Part shown: one piece after another, positions 1 to 7,697 of the stretch
Numbering within the stretch: the first letter of the stretch is position 1
Layout of the letters: the number at the start of each line of letters is the position of its first letter
NCBI GenBank assembly: GCA_020637235.1
Contig: JACJWG010000001.1
Location: forward strand, 372,001 to 436,000
From: Acidimicrobiaceae bacterium
GTDB lineage: Bacteria > Actinomycetota > Acidimicrobiia > Acidimicrobiales > Ilumatobacteraceae
Reading direction: 5' to 3'
DNA length: 64,000 bases
Program-made: the position numbers and the translations under genes
The notes under the pieces: model-generated
Databases searched by the model: none
The model's input: only the letters and a program-made list of their open reading frames with translations
Told to the model about the DNA's origin: nothing

Positions 1-264
1 GTGCAGCGCACCTCGGCCACCGAGACCGTGCCGGCGACGGCGTTGCGCATCGCGCAGCGACACGCCGACCAGATCTTCGTCGTGGCTCCGGGCAACTCGC
101 CGTTGCTCGCGCAGCTCGCGGCGACGCCGTCACTCGCACGGCAGCTCGTGATGGTGCGGATCGTCGACCGGTCGCTCCCGGTACGCCCGCTGCCGGTGCG
201 TTCGTTCGACGTCGCGAGCGCCGACGAGTTCGGTGGTCTGTGGCGCGTGGCGGTGGGCGCATGA
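1..264 (+). CDS. C-terminal end of a protein, possibly DUF58 family (partial)
   Basis: The reading frame is open from the first base, so only the last 87 residues of a longer protein are visible. The fragment contains a hydrophobic beta/alpha stretch (IFVVAPGNSPLLAQL) and no motif that identifies it alone. Its stop overlaps the ATG of the transglutaminase-like membrane protein by 4 bp (ATGA), so the two are translationally coupled. In actinobacteria the gene directly before a DUF3488/transglutaminase membrane protein is usually a DUF58 (vWA-like) protein, part of a MoxR ATPase-DUF58-transglutaminase set. The DUF58 label rests on that context only. Confidence 0.4.
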   Translation: MQRTSATETVPATALRIAQRHADQIFVVAPGNSPLLAQLAATPSLARQLVMVRIVDRSLPVRPLPVRSFDVASADEFGGLWRVAVGA

Positions 265-2549
265 GCGTCGTGTCCGCCGATCGGCGGGCACGTGCCGAGC
301 CGCCGGCGCGGCCGCCGCTGGCGCCCGCCGGGCCGGCGCTCGGGTTGCGCTCGAGGGTGCGGCGCGAATCGTGGGTCCGCGCCGCGATCGGCGCTGTGGC
401 GGCAGCAGCCACGGTGGCGATCGCCGCGCTCCAGCTGTCCCGTGTGTTCGGCGACGCCCGCGACACGGTCGATGCCGCGATCGGCGCCGTCGCCGCCGGC
501 CTGGTCGCGCTCGGCGTGCACCGGCGTCCGTGGTACGTCCGCACGGTGGCGATCGCCGCGGCCGTCGTGGTGGCATCGCTCACCGCCCTGGCGCGAGAGG
601 GCGGATCGGCCGGATCCCTGCCGTCGTCGCTCGCCACGGGCATCGGCGACGCGATGGGCGCCGCCTGGCCCTCGCCGGCGTTCGCATCCACCATCGTGTC
701 GTTCGTCGCGCTCAGCGCGATCGCCGGTGGTGTCGCCGCCGATCTGACGCTGCATCGTCGAGCGGCGCTCGGGCTGGTCCCGTCGCTCGGCATCTGGGGG
801 TTGGTCGCCCTGCTGTCGGCGCGCGCCGGCGATCCGCCGGTCGCGGCGGTGGTGGCGTGGATCGTCGCGATGATCGTGCTGCTGCGGGTCGCGAGCGACG
901 ATCGCACCGGTGGTGGCGGTTGGCTGTACCTGTCGCTGGCGGTGCTGCTCGCCGTCGGCATCCCCGTCGTCGGCTCCTCCGCCCTGTCGAAGGATCGCTA
1001 CGACCCGCGCGACGCGCGCGAGCCCGACCCGGTCACGGAACGCACCGCAGCACCGCTCGGCCGGCTGCTCGAGTGGCGATCCATCACCCCGGCCGTCGAG
1101 ATGTTCCGATCCGATCTCGTCGACCCCGCGCGATGGCGGTTGGTGGCGCTGCCGCGCTACGACGGTCGTGCCTGGTTGCCGGCGCAGGACTACCGCGTGT
1201 TCGGCGGCGCGGTCGACACCCCGATCGACGACGCGCCCACGATCGACGTGACCGTCACGATGGGCGAGTTGGAGTCGCGTTGGGTGCCGACGGTGGGTCA
1301 TGTCGTGCAGGTGGCCGGCGCCGACAGCGCCCTGCAGGTGGACGGCGAGCGCAGCAGCGTGCTCACGGAGGTGCCGCCCACCCTCGGCGACGACTTCGAG
1401 CTGGCGGTGCAATTCGTGGAGGTGCAGCCGTCGGAGCTGAGCGGGACCGACGCCGACGAGGCCGATCCGGTCACCGTCGAGCTGCCCCCGGCGATCACCG
1501 ATCTGGCGACGCTGATCACGGCGGGTGCGACCTCCGACGTCGACCGGGCGGCGAGCATCGCTCGCTATCTCGCGACCGAGTACGTGCTCGACCCCGAGAC
1601 GCCGCCGGGTCATTCGCTCGCCGAGCTCGAGCTGTTCCTCACCCGGTCGCGCCGGGGCAGCGACGAGCAGTTCGTCGCCGCGTACGGCCTGCTCGCCGCT
1701 GCGGTCGGGCTGCCGGTGCGGGTGGCCGTCGGGTTCGAGGCCGCCGCCGATCCGGCAGGCGGCAGCGTCGCCATGTCGAGTGGGGCCACCGCGTGGCCGG
1801 AGGTCGCGTTCGACGACTTCGGGTGGGTGGCGTTCGACCCGTTGCCGACCTCGGCCGACGCCGAGGGCACGAGCACGGGTGAGGGCGACGTCGCCCCCGT
1901 GCAGGATCCGATCGCGACCACACCCACCACGGCGCCTCCGGTGCCGGACGCCGCCGACGCACCCGAGCCCGACAACGACGCCGTCGAGCTCGCACCGACG
2001 GCGGGGACGAGCCCGATCGCGGTGGCAGCGGTGGGCGGATCGCTGCTGGTGCTGCTGGCGATGGCGGCCTACGTGCTCGTGGTGCTGTGGTTGAAGCGGC
2101 GCATCCGCCGGCGGCGACGTCTGCACGACGACCAGGCAGCCGTGGTGGTCGGGGCGTTCGACACCGGCATCGATCACGTGGTCGACCTCGGGACCGCGGT
2201 GCACCCGGCGATGACCAACCACGAGCTCGTCGGCGTCGCGACCGGTCGGGTGAGTGCCGCCGCGCATCTGCTCGAGCCGGTGGGCCAGATCGCCACCGAG
2301 GCGGTCTTCGCCGCCGATCCACCGACGCCACCGACGGCCGAGGGAGCGTGGGAGCGGCTCGTGCTCTTCGAGCGGGCCACGACCGAGGAGGTCGGGTGGT
2401 GGCGGCGGGCGCGAGCGGCGGTCAGCCTGCGCTCGCTGCGTCGTGCACGCCGCGCCCAGGCCCGGGCGAGGGCGGCGAGCGACGGCGCGGTCGGGGCGTC
2501 CCGCGACGCCCGATCGGCCGGCCTGCTCGGTCGGCTGCGCCGTCGCTGA
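261..2549 (+). CDS. TgpA/DUF3488-type transglutaminase-like membrane protein with a degenerate active site
   Basis: A 762-residue membrane protein. About seven hydrophobic segments fill the first ~250 residues (TgpA N-terminal domain), followed by an outer region with a transglutaminase-core fold, a Pro/Thr-rich linker, a last membrane segment (LLVLLAMAAYVLVVLWL) followed by a basic stretch, and a ~160-residue cytoplasmic tail. The core aligns with transglutaminases (FLTRSRRGSDEQF, GLPVRVAVGF, TAWPEVAFDDFGWVAFDP). However, the Cys of the usual RxGYCEQF motif is Asp468, the His of HAWPEV is Thr510, and only Asp526 of the triad remains. It is therefore unlikely to catalyse transglutamination or proteolysis and more likely binds or scaffolds. 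The ATG at 261 is chosen because it forms an ATGA overlap with the upstream gene. It probably works with the upstream DUF58-like protein at the cell envelope. Confidence 0.8.
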   Translation: MSVVSADRRARAEPPARPPLAPAGPALGLRSRVRRESWVRAAIGAVAAAATVAIAALQLSRVFGDARDTVDAAIGAVAAGLVALGVHRRPWYVRTVAIAAAVVVASLTALAREGGSAGSLPSSLATGIGDAMGAAWPSPAFASTIVSFVALSAIAGGVAADLTLHRRAALGLVPSLGIWGLVALLSARAGDPPVAAVVAWIVAMIVLLRVASDDRTGGGGWLYLSLAVLLAVGIPVVGSSALSKDRYDPRDAREPDPVTERTAAPLGRLLEWRSITPAVEMFRSDLVDPARWRLVALPRYDGRAWLPAQDYRVFGGAVDTPIDDAPTIDVTVTMGELESRWVPTVGHVVQVAGADSALQVDGERSSVLTEVPPTLGDDFELAVQFVEVQPSELSGTDADEADPVTVELPPAITDLATLITAGATSDVDRAASIARYLATEYVLDPETPPGHSLAELELFLTRSRRGSDEQFVAAYGLLAAAVGLPVRVAVGFEAAADPAGGSVAMSSGATAWPEVAFDDFGWVAFDPLPTSADAEGTSTGEGDVAPVQDPIATTPTTAPPVPDAADAPEPDNDAVELAPTAGTSPIAVAAVGGSLLVLLAMAAYVLVVLWLKRRIRRRRRLHDDQAAVVVGAFDTGIDHVVDLGTAVHPAMTNHELVGVATGRVSAAAHLLEPVGQIATEAVFAADPPTPPTAEGAWERLVLFERATTEEVGWWRRARAAVSLRSLRRARRAQARARAASDGAVGASRDARSAGLLGRLRRR

Positions 2550-2565
2550 GCCGACCGATGGAAAG

Positions 2566-2590
2566 TCGTTTGGTGCCGAACGATTAGTGT
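2566..2590 (+). promoter_or_regulatory. MarR-type palindromic operator and leaderless promoter of the ADC-family gene
   Basis: The 18-mer TCGTTTGGTGCCGAACGA (2566-2583) is an inverted repeat with one mismatch. It is followed directly by a -10 box TAGTGT (2585-2590), which ends 7 nt before the ATG at 2598. The same palindrome occurs at three other promoters in the window (16117, 29380, 30013). The arrangement here, with the operator touching a TAGTGT -10, is also seen at the marR promoter. Binding by the MarR protein at 29402-29998 is inferred. Confidence 0.65.
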
Positions 2591-2597
2591 GCCGGTG

Positions 2598-3404
2598 ATG
2601 ACCGCCGGATTCATGTTCCCGCGCAGCGCGACAGGTGCGTCGTCGCTGGTGCCCTCGCCGCCGTGGCACTACAGCGGACAGATGCTGACGATCGAGTACC
2701 GCACCGATCCGGCTGCCGTGGCCGAGCTGCTGCCGGCGCCGCTCGAACCCGCCGACGACGATCCCGGTGCCGTCGCGGTCATCTGGGCCGACTGGCAGAG
2801 CTGTCGCGACGACATGCAGGAACTGCTCGACCCGGTGCGCAGTCAGTACATGGAGACCTTCGTCGTCGTGCGCTGCAAGTACCGGGGCCAGCACTACAGC
2901 CGCTGCGTCTACATCTGGGTGGACAAGGACTTCGCGATGGTGCGCGGTCACCATCAGGGCTACCCGAAGAAGATGGGCGAGCTGTACCTCACCCGCGCCG
3001 TGCGGGTGGGCAAGGCAGGACCGCGGCTCGAGCCGGGCGGTCGCTTCGGTGCCACGTGTGCGGCCTACGGTCGACGGCTCATCGACGCGACGTTCACCAT
3101 CACCGGAACCAGCGACACGGCCGGGTTCGTGAACGCGCTGCCGATGCTGCACCACCGCTACATGCCGGCCATCGAGGGCGACGGCACCGACAGCCTGCAC
3201 GAGCTCGTCACGATGCGTGGCTTCGACGCCGAGGTGGGCCCGTGCTACTCGGGCGACGCCACGCTCACCTTCCACGACTCGCCGGTCGAGGAGCTGCAGC
3301 GCATCGCACCGATCGAGATGATCGGCGGGTACTGGCGCGAGGTCGGCACCTCGTGGCAGGAGGGCACCACGCTCGAGCGTCGCAATCTGCCGGCGATCGG
3401 CTGA
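2598..3404 (+). CDS. Acetoacetate decarboxylase family protein
   Basis: A 268-residue protein of the acetoacetate decarboxylase (ADC) superfamily. True ADC forms a Schiff base through one of two adjacent lysines. The matching pair is visible as Lys124-Lys125 in GYPKKMGELYLTR. N-terminal family features (PPWHYSGQMLTIEYRTDP, AVAELLPAPLEP) are present and the length is normal. Many ADC-like enzymes are aldolase-dehydratases or act on other keto acids, so the substrate is open. The ATG at 2598 is preferred over the GTG at 2589 because a TAGTGT -10 ends 7 nt upstream, implying a leaderless mRNA, and no Shine-Dalgarno sequence is present. The P450 gene 58 bp downstream is probably co-transcribed. 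The operator overlapping its promoter links it to the MarR-type regulon. Confidence 0.8.
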   Translation: MTAGFMFPRSATGASSLVPSPPWHYSGQMLTIEYRTDPAAVAELLPAPLEPADDDPGAVAVIWADWQSCRDDMQELLDPVRSQYMETFVVVRCKYRGQHYSRCVYIWVDKDFAMVRGHHQGYPKKMGELYLTRAVRVGKAGPRLEPGGRFGATCAAYGRRLIDATFTITGTSDTAGFVNALPMLHHRYMPAIEGDGTDSLHELVTMRGFDAEVGPCYSGDATLTFHDSPVEELQRIAPIEMIGGYWREVGTSWQEGTTLERRNLPAIG

Positions 3405-3462
3405 GACCGGCACCGGCGTCCGACGAGGGATCCGGACCGAGCAAGGGGACAGGGGGACCACG

Positions 3463-4737
3463 ATGGCATTCGAGTTCGACCACGGTGCGGCGGACGCCGA
3501 CATCACCGATCCGGACGCGTACGTGCACGGTGTGCCGTACGCGACCTTCGAGCGGTTGCGCCGCGACGATCCGGTGAGCTGGTGGGACGAGCACGACGGC
3601 GGCAAGGGGTTCTGGGCGATCACCCGCTACGACGACCTGCTCGCCGTGAGCCGCCAGGTGGAGCTGTTCTCCTCGGCGCAGGGCATCACGCTCGAGGAGA
3701 TGGATCCCGACGACTTCCACGCACGCCGCAACATGCTCGAGTACGACCCGCCCGAGCACACCCGCTACCGACGCCTGGTGTCGAAGCCCTTCGCCCGTCG
3801 CGAGGTGTACGCGTACGAGCACGCGATCCGGATGCTCGCGCGCACCGTCGTCGACGAGGCGCTCGCCGGGCCCGACACCTTCGACTTCGTGGAGCACGTG
3901 GCGAAGCAGCTGCCGATGCGCATGCTCGGCCGACTGCTCGGCGTCCCCGACGACGACGGCCCCTGGCTCGTCGAGCGTGGCGACGCCCTCCTCGGCAACT
4001 TCGACCCCGAGATGACGAGCACCCCGCTCGGGCTCACCGACACCGACGAGTTCAAGCACATCCCGTTCCGATCGCCCGCCGCACTCGACCTGTACCGCTA
4101 CGCCGAGCAGCAAGCGGCACAGCGTCGCGCCCGCCCCACCGACGACGTGATCACGCGGCTGCTGGCCCCCACCATCGACGGTGAGCAGCTCACCGAACTC
4201 GAGTTCAAGAACTTCTTCGTGCTGCTCGTCAGCGCCGGCAACGACACCACGCGCTACACGATGGCGGCGGGCATGAAGGCGCTCATCGAGCACCCCGAGC
4301 AGCTGGCGATGCTGCGCGACTCGATCGGCACCGACCCGTCGGTGATGGAACGTGCCGTCGAGGAGATCCTGCGCTGGGCCACGGTGACGATGCACTTCCG
4401 CCGCACCGCCATGCGCGACGTCGAGATGCACGGCAAGCAGATCAAGGCCGGCGACAAGGTGGTCATCTGGTTCGTGTCGGCCGACTACGACGGCGACCAG
4501 TTCCCGGATCCGTACACCTTCGACATCACCCGTTCACCGAACGAGCACGTGGCGTTCGGGCGGATGAGTCCGCACCTGTGCCTCGGTGCGCAGCTGGCGC
4601 GCATGGAGCTGAAGGTGCTGTTCGAGGAGTTGTTGCCGAAGCTGTCCGACGTACAGCTGGCCGGTCCGGTCGACCGGCTCCGGTCGAACTTCATCTCGGG
4701 CATGAAGCGAGTGCCGATCCGCGTGTCGCTCGCGTGA
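3463..4737 (+). CDS. Cytochrome P450, CYP125-like (paralogue 1)
   Basis: A 424-residue soluble bacterial class I P450. Visible landmarks are the I-helix oxygen-activation motif AGNDTT, the K-helix ExxR region (EEILR) and the heme loop FGRMSPHLCLG with the ligand Cys373. The C-terminus RLRSNFISGMKRVP resembles the CYP125/CYP142 group, which oxidises steroid side chains or other hydrophobic compounds. In the heme loop the usual glycines before the Pro-His are Met and Ser, a deviation not seen in paralogues 2 and 3 here. A Shine-Dalgarno run (GGGGGACC) precedes the ATG. The gene follows the ADC-family gene and is probably in its operon. No ferredoxin or reductase is encoded nearby, so electrons must come from elsewhere. 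The substrate is unknown. Confidence 0.9.
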   Translation: MAFEFDHGAADADITDPDAYVHGVPYATFERLRRDDPVSWWDEHDGGKGFWAITRYDDLLAVSRQVELFSSAQGITLEEMDPDDFHARRNMLEYDPPEHTRYRRLVSKPFARREVYAYEHAIRMLARTVVDEALAGPDTFDFVEHVAKQLPMRMLGRLLGVPDDDGPWLVERGDALLGNFDPEMTSTPLGLTDTDEFKHIPFRSPAALDLYRYAEQQAAQRRARPTDDVITRLLAPTIDGEQLTELEFKNFFVLLVSAGNDTTRYTMAAGMKALIEHPEQLAMLRDSIGTDPSVMERAVEEILRWATVTMHFRRTAMRDVEMHGKQIKAGDKVVIWFVSADYDGDQFPDPYTFDITRSPNEHVAFGRMSPHLCLGAQLARMELKVLFEELLPKLSDVQLAGPVDRLRSNFISGMKRVPIRVSLA

Positions 4738-4787
4738 CGTCTTGGCGCGCGGCGCCTGCGTCTGGCGTCCCGCACGGGGCACGCATG

Positions 4788-4800
4788 TATCATTGATCAA
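4788..4800 (+). promoter_or_regulatory. -10 box and TTGATCAA operator of the ABC importer operon
   Basis: A TATCAT -10 box (4788-4793) is overlapped by the palindrome TTGATCAA (4793-4800), so the operator would cover the transcription start, and GGGGGG lies just before the ATG at 4822. The same 8-bp core, extended to CTTTGATCAAAG, occupies the same place relative to the -10 box at the acyl-CoA dehydrogenase promoter (10548-10559). The GntR/FCD regulator encoded at the end of this operon is the likely binder (inference). Confidence 0.55.
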
Positions 4801-4821
4801 ATCATCCAACGGGGGGAATCC

Positions 4822-6069
4822 ATGAGGAAGACATCTGCCATCGCGGCGCTGGCCGCGCTGTCGCTCGTCGCTGCTGCGTGTGGCGACGACGAGACCACCG
4901 ACGACAACGGAGCTGCGGCGGACACCACCGCCGCCGGCGGCTCCGACGCCACGGCTGCGCCGGGCGGTGGCGCGGACGGCGACTGCACGCTCGACGAGCC
5001 GCTGAAGATCGGCTACGCCGCCGACTTCGACCTCGGCGGCATCGGCGACGTGCCCGCGTCGAAGGGTGCGCAGTTCGTGGTCGACACCATCAACGCCGAG
5101 GGCGGCGTCGGCGGCAAGCCGGTCGAGTACGAGATCAAGCAGATCAGCCAGACGCCGCAGGACGTCGCGGTGGCGCAGCGAGCCGTGCAGGAGCTGCTCG
5201 ACGGCGGGGCCGACATCGTCCTCGGCCCGCCGTTCTCCGACTACGGCCTGCCGCTGCTCGAGGTGACCAACGGCAGCGTGCCGGTGCTGTTCGTGACCAG
5301 CACCGAGATCACCTTGTCCGATCCCGACCGTGGCTCGTTCCTCGTGTCGTTCGACGACCGCGTGCAGGGTTCGGCAGCTGCCGAGTTCGCCACGAAGCAG
5401 GGCTTCACCAACGCCGTCACCATGTCGTCGTCCGACATCCCGTACCTCAACATCACCACCGCGTCGTTCGCAGAGGTGTTCGAGGGCGCCGGTGGCACCG
5501 TCGCCACCGACCTGTCGTTCAACCTCGGCGACACCGACTTCTCCGCACAGGTGAACGAGATCGCCGGACTCGACCCGCAGCCCGACGTGATCTACTCCGC
5601 GTTCTTCCTGCCGGAGGCCGGCGTGTTCCTGAAGCAGCTCCGCGAGGCCGGCGTCGAGAGCGCCGTCATCAGCGCCGACGGCTTCGACGCCAGCGAGATC
5701 TGGACCGTCGGTGCCGACGCCGAGGGTGTGTTCTTCACCAGCCACACCTTCCCCGGCCCCGGCAACAGCGTCGCCGGCTTCCTCGCCGATTTCGAGGCCG
5801 CCACCGGCGAGCCGATCGAGACGATCGCGTTCGGTGCCCTCGGTGCCGATGCCGCACAGATCGCGATCGCCGCGGTCGAGGAGGCGTGCAGCACCGACGG
5901 TGCGACACTGATCGACACGATCCGCAACCTGGCGGTGAAGGTGACCACGGGTGAGACGGACTACGCCGGCGGCGGCACGCCCCAGCGCGACGTCACCATC
6001 CTCACCGTCACCGACGGCGCACCGGCCATCGTCGACGCGTTCTTCCCGTCGGTCGTGGCCGGCGGCTGA
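4822..6069 (+). CDS. ABC transporter substrate-binding lipoprotein, branched-chain amino acid/amide type
   Basis: A 415-residue periplasmic-binding-protein type 1 (Peripla_BP_6) protein that captures the solute for the importer encoded next. The N-terminus is a lipoprotein signal with a lipobox ending LVAAAC, followed by an acidic Thr/Ala-rich linker and the two-lobe binding domain (LKIGYAADFDLGGIGDVPASKGAQFVVDTIN marks its start, in family style). A strong purine run (ACGGGGGG) sits 7-8 nt before the ATG. LivF follows after 33 bp. The HAAT family carries amino acids, amides, urea and aromatic acids. The flanking catabolic genes suggest an aromatic or amine-like solute, but the sequence does not settle this. 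Confidence 0.9.
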   Translation: MRKTSAIAALAALSLVAAACGDDETTDDNGAAADTTAAGGSDATAAPGGGADGDCTLDEPLKIGYAADFDLGGIGDVPASKGAQFVVDTINAEGGVGGKPVEYEIKQISQTPQDVAVAQRAVQELLDGGADIVLGPPFSDYGLPLLEVTNGSVPVLFVTSTEITLSDPDRGSFLVSFDDRVQGSAAAEFATKQGFTNAVTMSSSDIPYLNITTASFAEVFEGAGGTVATDLSFNLGDTDFSAQVNEIAGLDPQPDVIYSAFFLPEAGVFLKQLREAGVESAVISADGFDASEIWTVGADAEGVFFTSHTFPGPGNSVAGFLADFEAATGEPIETIAFGALGADAAQIAIAAVEEACSTDGATLIDTIRNLAVKVTTGETDYAGGGTPQRDVTILTVTDGAPAIVDAFFPSVVAGG

Positions 6070-6102
6070 CGCCGGCCGGACGGTTGCCGGCGGGATCGCC
6101 TC

Positions 6103-6813
6103 ATGATGCTCGAAGTCGACGCGCTGACGACGCGGTACGGAGCGCTCACCGCGCTCCACGACGCGTCGCTGCGCGTCGACGCGGGCGAGGTCGTGGCCCT
6201 CGTCGGGCCGAACGGGGCGGGCAAGACCACCCTGCTCGCCTCGGTCGTGGGGTTGCTCCAACCCTCGTCGGGCACGATCCGATTCGCCGGCACCACCATC
6301 ACGGGCAACGACCCGGCGGCCAACCTGGCCGCCGGGTTGGCCCTGGTGCCCGAACGACGGCGGATCTTCAAGGACCTCACCGTCGCCGAGAACCTGCGGC
6401 TCGCGGGCAACACCGTCGCGAAGTCACTCCGCAAGCCCCGCATGGAGCAGATGGCCGAGCTGTTCCCCGTTCTCCGTGAGAAGTGGGACGTGTCGGCCGG
6501 CTACCTGTCGGGTGGCCAGGCGCAGCAACTCGCCGTGGCGCGGGCTCTGATGAGCGAACCCAAGCTGTTGCTGCTCGACGAGCCCTGCCTCGGGCTGTCG
6601 CCCACGATGGTCGACGTCATCTTCGAGCTGATCGACACCCTGCGCGCTCAGGGGCGGACGATCCTGGTCGTCGAGCAGCAGGCCCAGCGTGTGCTGACGA
6701 TCGCCGATCGCGGCTACGTGTTGCGCACCGGCGAGATCGTCGCCGAGGGTGCCGGGCCCGACCTCGCCGGCCGGCCGGATCTGTTCGAGGCGTACGTGGG
6801 CGGTTCGTCGTGA
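6103..6813 (+). CDS. livF: ABC transporter ATP-binding protein, LivF type
   Basis: A 236-residue ATPase of the branched-chain amino acid (HAAT) importer. It has Walker A GPNGAGKTT near residue 35-43, the signature LSGGQAQQLAVARAL and Walker B LLLLDEP. It matches LivF rather than LivG in its length and in its ERRRIFKDLTVAENL region. Two consecutive ATGs are possible starts. Its TGA overlaps the GTG of livH (GTGA), so the genes are translationally coupled. It would form the nucleotide-binding dimer together with the LivG half of the fused protein two genes downstream. The gene order SBP-livF-livH-livMG is uncommon compared with E. coli but fits actinobacteria. Confidence 0.9.
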   Translation: MMLEVDALTTRYGALTALHDASLRVDAGEVVALVGPNGAGKTTLLASVVGLLQPSSGTIRFAGTTITGNDPAANLAAGLALVPERRRIFKDLTVAENLRLAGNTVAKSLRKPRMEQMAELFPVLREKWDVSAGYLSGGQAQQLAVARALMSEPKLLLLDEPCLGLSPTMVDVIFELIDTLRAQGRTILVVEQQAQRVLTIADRGYVLRTGEIVAEGAGPDLAGRPDLFEAYVGGSS

Positions 6814-7697
6814 CCGACGTCGTGCAGAACCTGATCGACGGTCTCGGCGCGGGCAGCACCTACGCCCTGCTCGCCGTGGGCGTCTCGATGCTGTTCGGCG
6901 TGATGCACCTGGTGAACTTCGCCCACGGCGAGTTGCTCACCGTCGGTGCCTACGTCATCTACGGGATGCGCAGCAACGGCATCTCGTGGTTGGCCGTCAT
7001 CCCGGTCGCGATCGCGTCGGCCGTGGTGCTGTCGATGCTGATCGAGCTGGTCGCGTTCCGCCGGGTGCGATCGGCCAGCGCGTTCACCCTGTTGCTGACG
7101 TCGTTCGCGATCGAGATCCTCTCGCACGCCGCATGGCGCATCGGCGTGTCGTCCACGCCGCGCCGGTACGAGGCTCCCCAGATCGCGTTCAAGGTGGTCG
7201 AGGTGGGGCCGTTCAACATCGAGGTGTGGGACGTCATCAGCATCGCGGTCGCCGTCGCCTGCTTCGCCGGCACGGCGATCATGCTGCGCACCACGATGTT
7301 CGGACTCGCCGTGCGCGCCGCCTCGGAGGACTTCGACGCAGCCCGGCTGATGGGCGTGAAGGCCAACCGGGTGATCTCGGGCGCATTCGCCTTCGCCGGT
7401 CTGCTCGCCGGCATCGCCGGCGCGTTGTGGCTGGTTCGCCGCGGCCAGGCCGATCCGCGCATGGGCGCCGAACCGTTGCTGAAGGCCGTGATCGCCGCCA
7501 TCATCGGCGGTCTCGGCAGCCTGCCCGGCGCCGTGGTGGGCGGTCTGTCGCTCGGCGTCGCCGAGGTGTTCTTCCGCTCGTGGCTGCCGTCGGACCTGCA
7601 AGGTCTCACCGACAGCGCCGTGTTCGTGGTGATCGCCGTGCTGTTCGTGGTGCGGCCACAGGGTCTGTTCGACGTCGAGACGGCGGAGCGGGTGTGA
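6810..7697 (+). CDS. livH: ABC transporter permease, LivH type
   Basis: A 295-residue polytopic permease with about eight hydrophobic segments. The family signature near the N-terminus is clear (GLGAGSTYALLAVGVSMLFGVMHLVNFAHGEL), as is the EAA-like cytoplasmic loop with RAASEDFDAARLMGVK that contacts the ATPases. The GTG start overlaps the livF stop by 4 bp and its own TGA overlaps the ATG of the next gene (ATGA). It pairs with the LivM half of the downstream fusion to form the transmembrane channel. Confidence 0.92.
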   Translation: MTDVVQNLIDGLGAGSTYALLAVGVSMLFGVMHLVNFAHGELLTVGAYVIYGMRSNGISWLAVIPVAIASAVVLSMLIELVAFRRVRSASAFTLLLTSFAIEILSHAAWRIGVSSTPRRYEAPQIAFKVVEVGPFNIEVWDVISIAVAVACFAGTAIMLRTTMFGLAVRAASEDFDAARLMGVKANRVISGAFAFAGLLAGIAGALWLVRRGQADPRMGAEPLLKAVIAAIIGGLGSLPGAVVGGLSLGVAEVFFRSWLPSDLQGLTDSAVFVVIAVLFVVRPQGLFDVETAERV

